A stretch of DNA of 64,000 bases, from NCBI GenBank assembly GCA_023512835.1, contig CM042085.1:9160062-9224061 (forward strand), in the 5' to 3' direction. Positions 61,014 to 64,000 of the stretch are shown in pieces; position 1 is the first letter of the stretch, and the number at the start of each line of letters is the position of its first letter. The notes beneath the pieces were generated by a model, which worked only from the letters and a program-made list of their open reading frames with translations, had not been told where the DNA came from and ran no database searches. Source of the DNA: Taxillus chinensis. Its lineage: Eukaryota; Streptophyta; Magnoliopsida; Santalales; Loranthaceae. Both the position numbers and the translations under genes were made by a program.

Positions 61014-62066
61014 GGTATGCCTATTAAAAGATATAAGTTAAAGTATGATATATATATATAAAGGAGATATGTGTGATATTGAACTTTTCAAGCATTAATG
61101 CTAATTTAGTGTTTTGATATTTTTTTTAAGGTTTAGAACGCGGAGAACGACAAGCGGATAGTAAGGGTTTTTCTTTTCTTTATTCTTACTTTTCTCTTCC
61201 TCTTTATCTTGTTTTATTTGGAATTATTATTGTAAGAGTTTTATGTTTCTTATTCCATTTTATTGTTGAGAAGATTAGATTAGTCTCTTTTTTAATCTCT
61301 CTTGGTAATCTATGCTATTGATTGGGGTAGATAACCATTTTGATATTCGTGGTTATCCTTGTTAACCTTGAATGTTTTATTGGAATTCTATAATATGCCT
61401 CATGTTATGTATGTTAAAGTTGTTATAACCTCTTATGTTTAGACAAAGTAAGTTTATAATGGGTGGTTCCAGAAAGACCTCCAATGCATTGGGTAAAGAA
61501 CATCACTCGGAGAGTGTCAATCCAAATTCGATAATATGTTACGTTATGTTATGATACGGTATCCTGGGTGGTTAACCTAGGTCATGATGTTATGATACGA
61601 TTTCTAAACATAATCTTCCATGTTATGATTTCCTTGTGAAATGTTGATCATGTATGCAAATGTTATATGGTATTTCCTATGTTCGATATCTTAATGATTT
61701 TCCTTACCCGCTTATTTTACCCTTACTGGGCTATTTGAGCTCACCCTTTTTATGATTTCTTTTCCAACCCCAGGAAATTAAGGGATGGAGAAACTAGGAT
61801 AAGGAGTCGAGAAGTGCTTGGAAATAAAGTTGTGTGAAATTTTAAAGATTTATTAAGTTGTTTTCTCGTGTGCTTTGTTATGTAATAATGGGTTATGGAC
61901 ACTTAGTCTCTAAACCCCTAAACCTTAAAGATCTTGGATTGAAATTTGTAATAATGAATGGTTTGTTTGATTAATTAAGTAATAGTTTGAAATTGATATA
62001 AAATTTGTATATTTAATTTCCGCTAACGCACCCAGTTTGGAGGTTTCAAATTTGGGGCGTTACGCT

Positions 62067-62080
62067 TGGTATCAGAGCGA
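62067..62080 (+). other. Primer-binding site of family-B element
   Basis: TGGTATCAGAGCGA, complementary to the 3' end of initiator tRNA-Met, lies two bases after the LTR. Confidence 0.85.
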
Positions 62081-62563
62081 GGTTTAGTATAGGTTAGAGA
62101 CTGAGTCTTAGAAATATGAAGTGTGATACGTAAGTTGAAGGTCTTAGAATGATAATTTTGTATAAAGCATAGAAATAAAGTATAGCACGCTACAAGAAAT
62201 CAAAATTAATAAAACTTTAAGTAAACGCATAAGATTATTGTTAGGAAATTATATTTCGTTTATTGATGGACTAACGGGTATTTTGTGTATATATCTCAAG
62301 AAGCAGACATGGTGAAATTCTAGTAAATGACACGGTGAAAGGTATGTTATCAAGTCTTCAACGTGATTTTAGGACAACACACTCGTGAAAGGTACGTCAT
62401 TCGGCACGCTACAAAATAAAATAACAAGAGTGTATATCACACACAACCACAAATTATTTTTATTCAGAAGGGAAATATTACATAACGAAAATTACACCAA
62501 CATTGCGATAATATAGAACAGATAGATTGTCATCAGAACGGTATGAAAATTGGACTAAATACT

Positions 62564-62890
62564 TCATCCATGAAAAATAAAAACGTTACAAAAAATAACA
62601 AGAAAGGTAAACAAGATCTTGACAAGGGAAAACATTTTTGTAACTAAGGGAAGGAGTGGTTGTTTTGCCGGATTGAAGCCTGTCGTAAGAATAACACGTT
62701 CGTCGGAGAAATGATAGCAATCAAAACTAGTTCGTAAAGCGTTAGTTAGCAAGGAAATCAAGTCATCAAGGTTGAAAAGAACATCACCAAGCAAGTCTTC
62801 GACATCAACATGGATTAGCCGAAGTCGGTGATGCTTTAGATGAAGAACGGCGAAGGCGGTGTAGCCGAAAGGGTGCGGGACGACGGTCAA
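62564..62890 (-). other. Unrecognised minus-strand open frame
   Basis: About 108 codons beginning at a TTG, upstream-open without ATG. Includes RLIHVDVEDLLGDVLFNLDD and a hydrophobic C-terminus (KILFTFLVIFCNVFIF) that could be a membrane anchor. No family recognised. It lies antisense in the leader of the family-B element and may be fortuitous. Confidence 0.2.
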
Positions 62891-63694
62891 GATGCCTATA
62901 ATGGAGAATATGTGGTGAGGGTTAAAAGTATGAACATGTGGTTGAAAAAAAAATAGAAAAGGAAAAGTAAAATAATAATAATAATAGAATTTTAAATAAT
63001 AAGGTGGAGATTCACGTTCACTTCAACAATAATTGCTAGCCCAAATCAATTATAGGCCTACCGAATTCGGGTATATGTAATTAGGCTCGAACCAGCTCAG
63101 ATAACAAGCGGCCTCGTAGTGGCAAATCATCAACCACTACTCCAAAGGAAACGCATATGAACCGAGCAAGACGTTCAGGATCTTCAAACAAGGTGACACC
63201 ATTAGGCCACCTCCCAAGCATAATACAAGTAAGTAGCCCGATTTAACGTAAGGACTATAATGCTCGGTTAGAGAAGCAAATAAATGATGACCCCTTAATT
63301 TAAATTATGAAATATCACTATTATCACATGTTATGTTTAACTTATGTTACCATTTTAAGTTTAAGTTACCCTTATATTTTTTTTATATACCACGGTTATT
63401 TTATTTTTGATATATATTCCTTTCTTTAATGCCCAAGTAAATACCTATCATCTTGTTCCATGCTTTAAGTTAAGAATCCTAACTTCAATATTGCGGCACG
63501 CCGAAGCTACATAGGTATAGATTTACTGCACGTTAACGTTATATCATGCATGCCTTATACAGACGCCAAAGGCACTCACCCATGCTCTTGCTATATGTAG
63601 AAGTTAATGCTCCCATGCTTCTAAGACACGGTCAAGTTATCTTTTAGCTTGCTTTTTCTTACACGCTAAGTTTACCCACCCCAACGAATAGCAC

Positions 63695-63703
63695 TATAAA
63701 TGG
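63695..63703 (+). promoter_or_regulatory. TATA-like box before 63762 frame
   Basis: TATAAATGG about 67 bp upstream of an ATG, with a C/A-rich leader-like stretch between. Confidence 0.4.
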
Positions 63704-63761
63704 AAGTATGCGCCATTTCCATAGTTCTAGACCTAGACAACAATTTCCATTTAGTTGAAAA

Positions 63762-64000
63762 ATGGCTTCCTACTATAAACTACCGTGAAACTCAAGGTTC
63801 CAACGAGTTGGTGTTCTTGGAGGAAAAACCATTGGGAAGAAAGAGTGTTATAAGATCGCAACCATAGAACTCGGTGAGGAACTTGTCTCTAAAGGGTTAG
63901 GACGTTGTCTGCAATTGCGAAATTATTGGACTTCGGGCGCTTTTGTCTCAAGTCGTTCGCTCAGCGGGAGGACATATATCTACACATTCAGAGCATGGAA
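63762..64000 (+). pseudogene. Open frame with one early TGA, running off the window
   Basis: ATG at 63762 gives MASYYKLP, then TGA (63786-63788), after which the same frame stays open for at least 70 codons to the window edge (RFQRVGVLGGKTIGKKECYK and LGRCLQLRNYW). TGA is one C-to-T change from CGA. The family is not recognised. It could be the start of an element ORF or a host gene fragment. Confidence 0.3.

Larger units (their letters stand above)
58767..62064 (+). mobile_element. 5' LTR of a family-B retrotransposon (3.3 kb)
   Basis: Starts TGTAAGACCCGC and ends GGGGCGTTACG (final base changed from A). Homologous to the solo LTR at 523-3094 in opposite orientation. A primer-binding site follows at 62067. 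TATA box CTATATAAGG at 60181-60190 puts U3 at about 58767-60215. It is 0.7 kb longer than the solo copy because of inserts at about 59034-59335 and 60640-61135. The left flank is CCAGT. Confidence 0.88.
62081..64000 (+). mobile_element. Family-B internal region (leader), cut by window end
   Basis: No gag, RT or integrase motif is reached. A fragment near 63088-63230 reads DNKRPRSGKSSTTTPKETHM and ends at a strong GTAAGT donor. A weak unrecognised minus-strand frame lies at 62564-62890. The long leader is compatible with a large gypsy-type element, but the clade is not determinable here. Confidence 0.5.

Overview
This window is nuclear DNA of a flowering plant. The coding genes have canonical GT-AG introns. 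They encode a fasciclin-like arabinogalactan protein, a TRM-type protein with DUF3741-like and DUF4378 regions, a mitochondrial Obg GTPase and a P-class PPR protein. The long AT-rich spaces between them are filled with LTR retrotransposons, TRIMs, MITE-like elements and microsatellites. The species cannot be named from the sequence. The strong contrast between the GC-rich FLA exon and the AT-rich surroundings is the only compositional hint.

Layout. 1-9.6 kb is repeat-derived: a 2.57-kb solo LTR (family B, minus), an ~840-bp direct repeat bracketing an LTR fragment of another family (A), and a duplicated block split by a LINE-like tail. 10.6-11.9 kb is a single-exon FLA4/SOS5-like gene (minus). 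12.9-13.9 kb is a complete TRIM with two ~0.37-kb LTRs, primer-binding site and polypurine tract. 16.5-30.8 kb is a retrotransposon nest. It starts with a solo LTR (family D, target duplication CGCGT). Next is a second solo LTR (family A, plus, target duplication TCTTA). That one is interrupted by a 9.84-kb Ty3/gypsy chromovirus of the same family in the opposite orientation (target duplication TATTG). 31.3-33.0 kb holds scrambled Ty1/copia pieces between short inverted termini.

Gene island. On the plus strand, 36.1-38.9 kb (TRM-like), 46.7-49.0 kb (OBGM) and 50.9-52.6 kb (PPR) are tandemly arranged. They are separated by AT-rich DNA that includes a degenerate LTR at 44.9-46.3 kb. From memory, orthologues of at least the GTPase and the PPR protein are close neighbours on Arabidopsis chromosome 1, so this may be conserved microsynteny. 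The PPR frame is broken by one extra A in an A5 run.

53-64 kb is again repetitive. A family-A LTR (57.25-58.77 kb) is interrupted by a second family-B element whose 3.3-kb 5' LTR (58.77-62.06 kb) is followed by a primer-binding site and internal sequence running off the window. This longer LTR carries two coding-like segments that the solo family-B LTR lacks.

The host genes share no evident pathway. FLA is a cell-wall glycoprotein, TRM-like proteins act on the cortical cytoskeleton, and OBGM and PPR are predicted mitochondrial expression factors. No CRISPR array, rRNA or convincing tRNA gene was seen. I did not find a clearly new system. The least explained signals are the extra open frames in the family-B LTR and the hypervariable core of the family-A LTRs. 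Exon boundaries were set by eye from splice consensus and homology remembered from the families.
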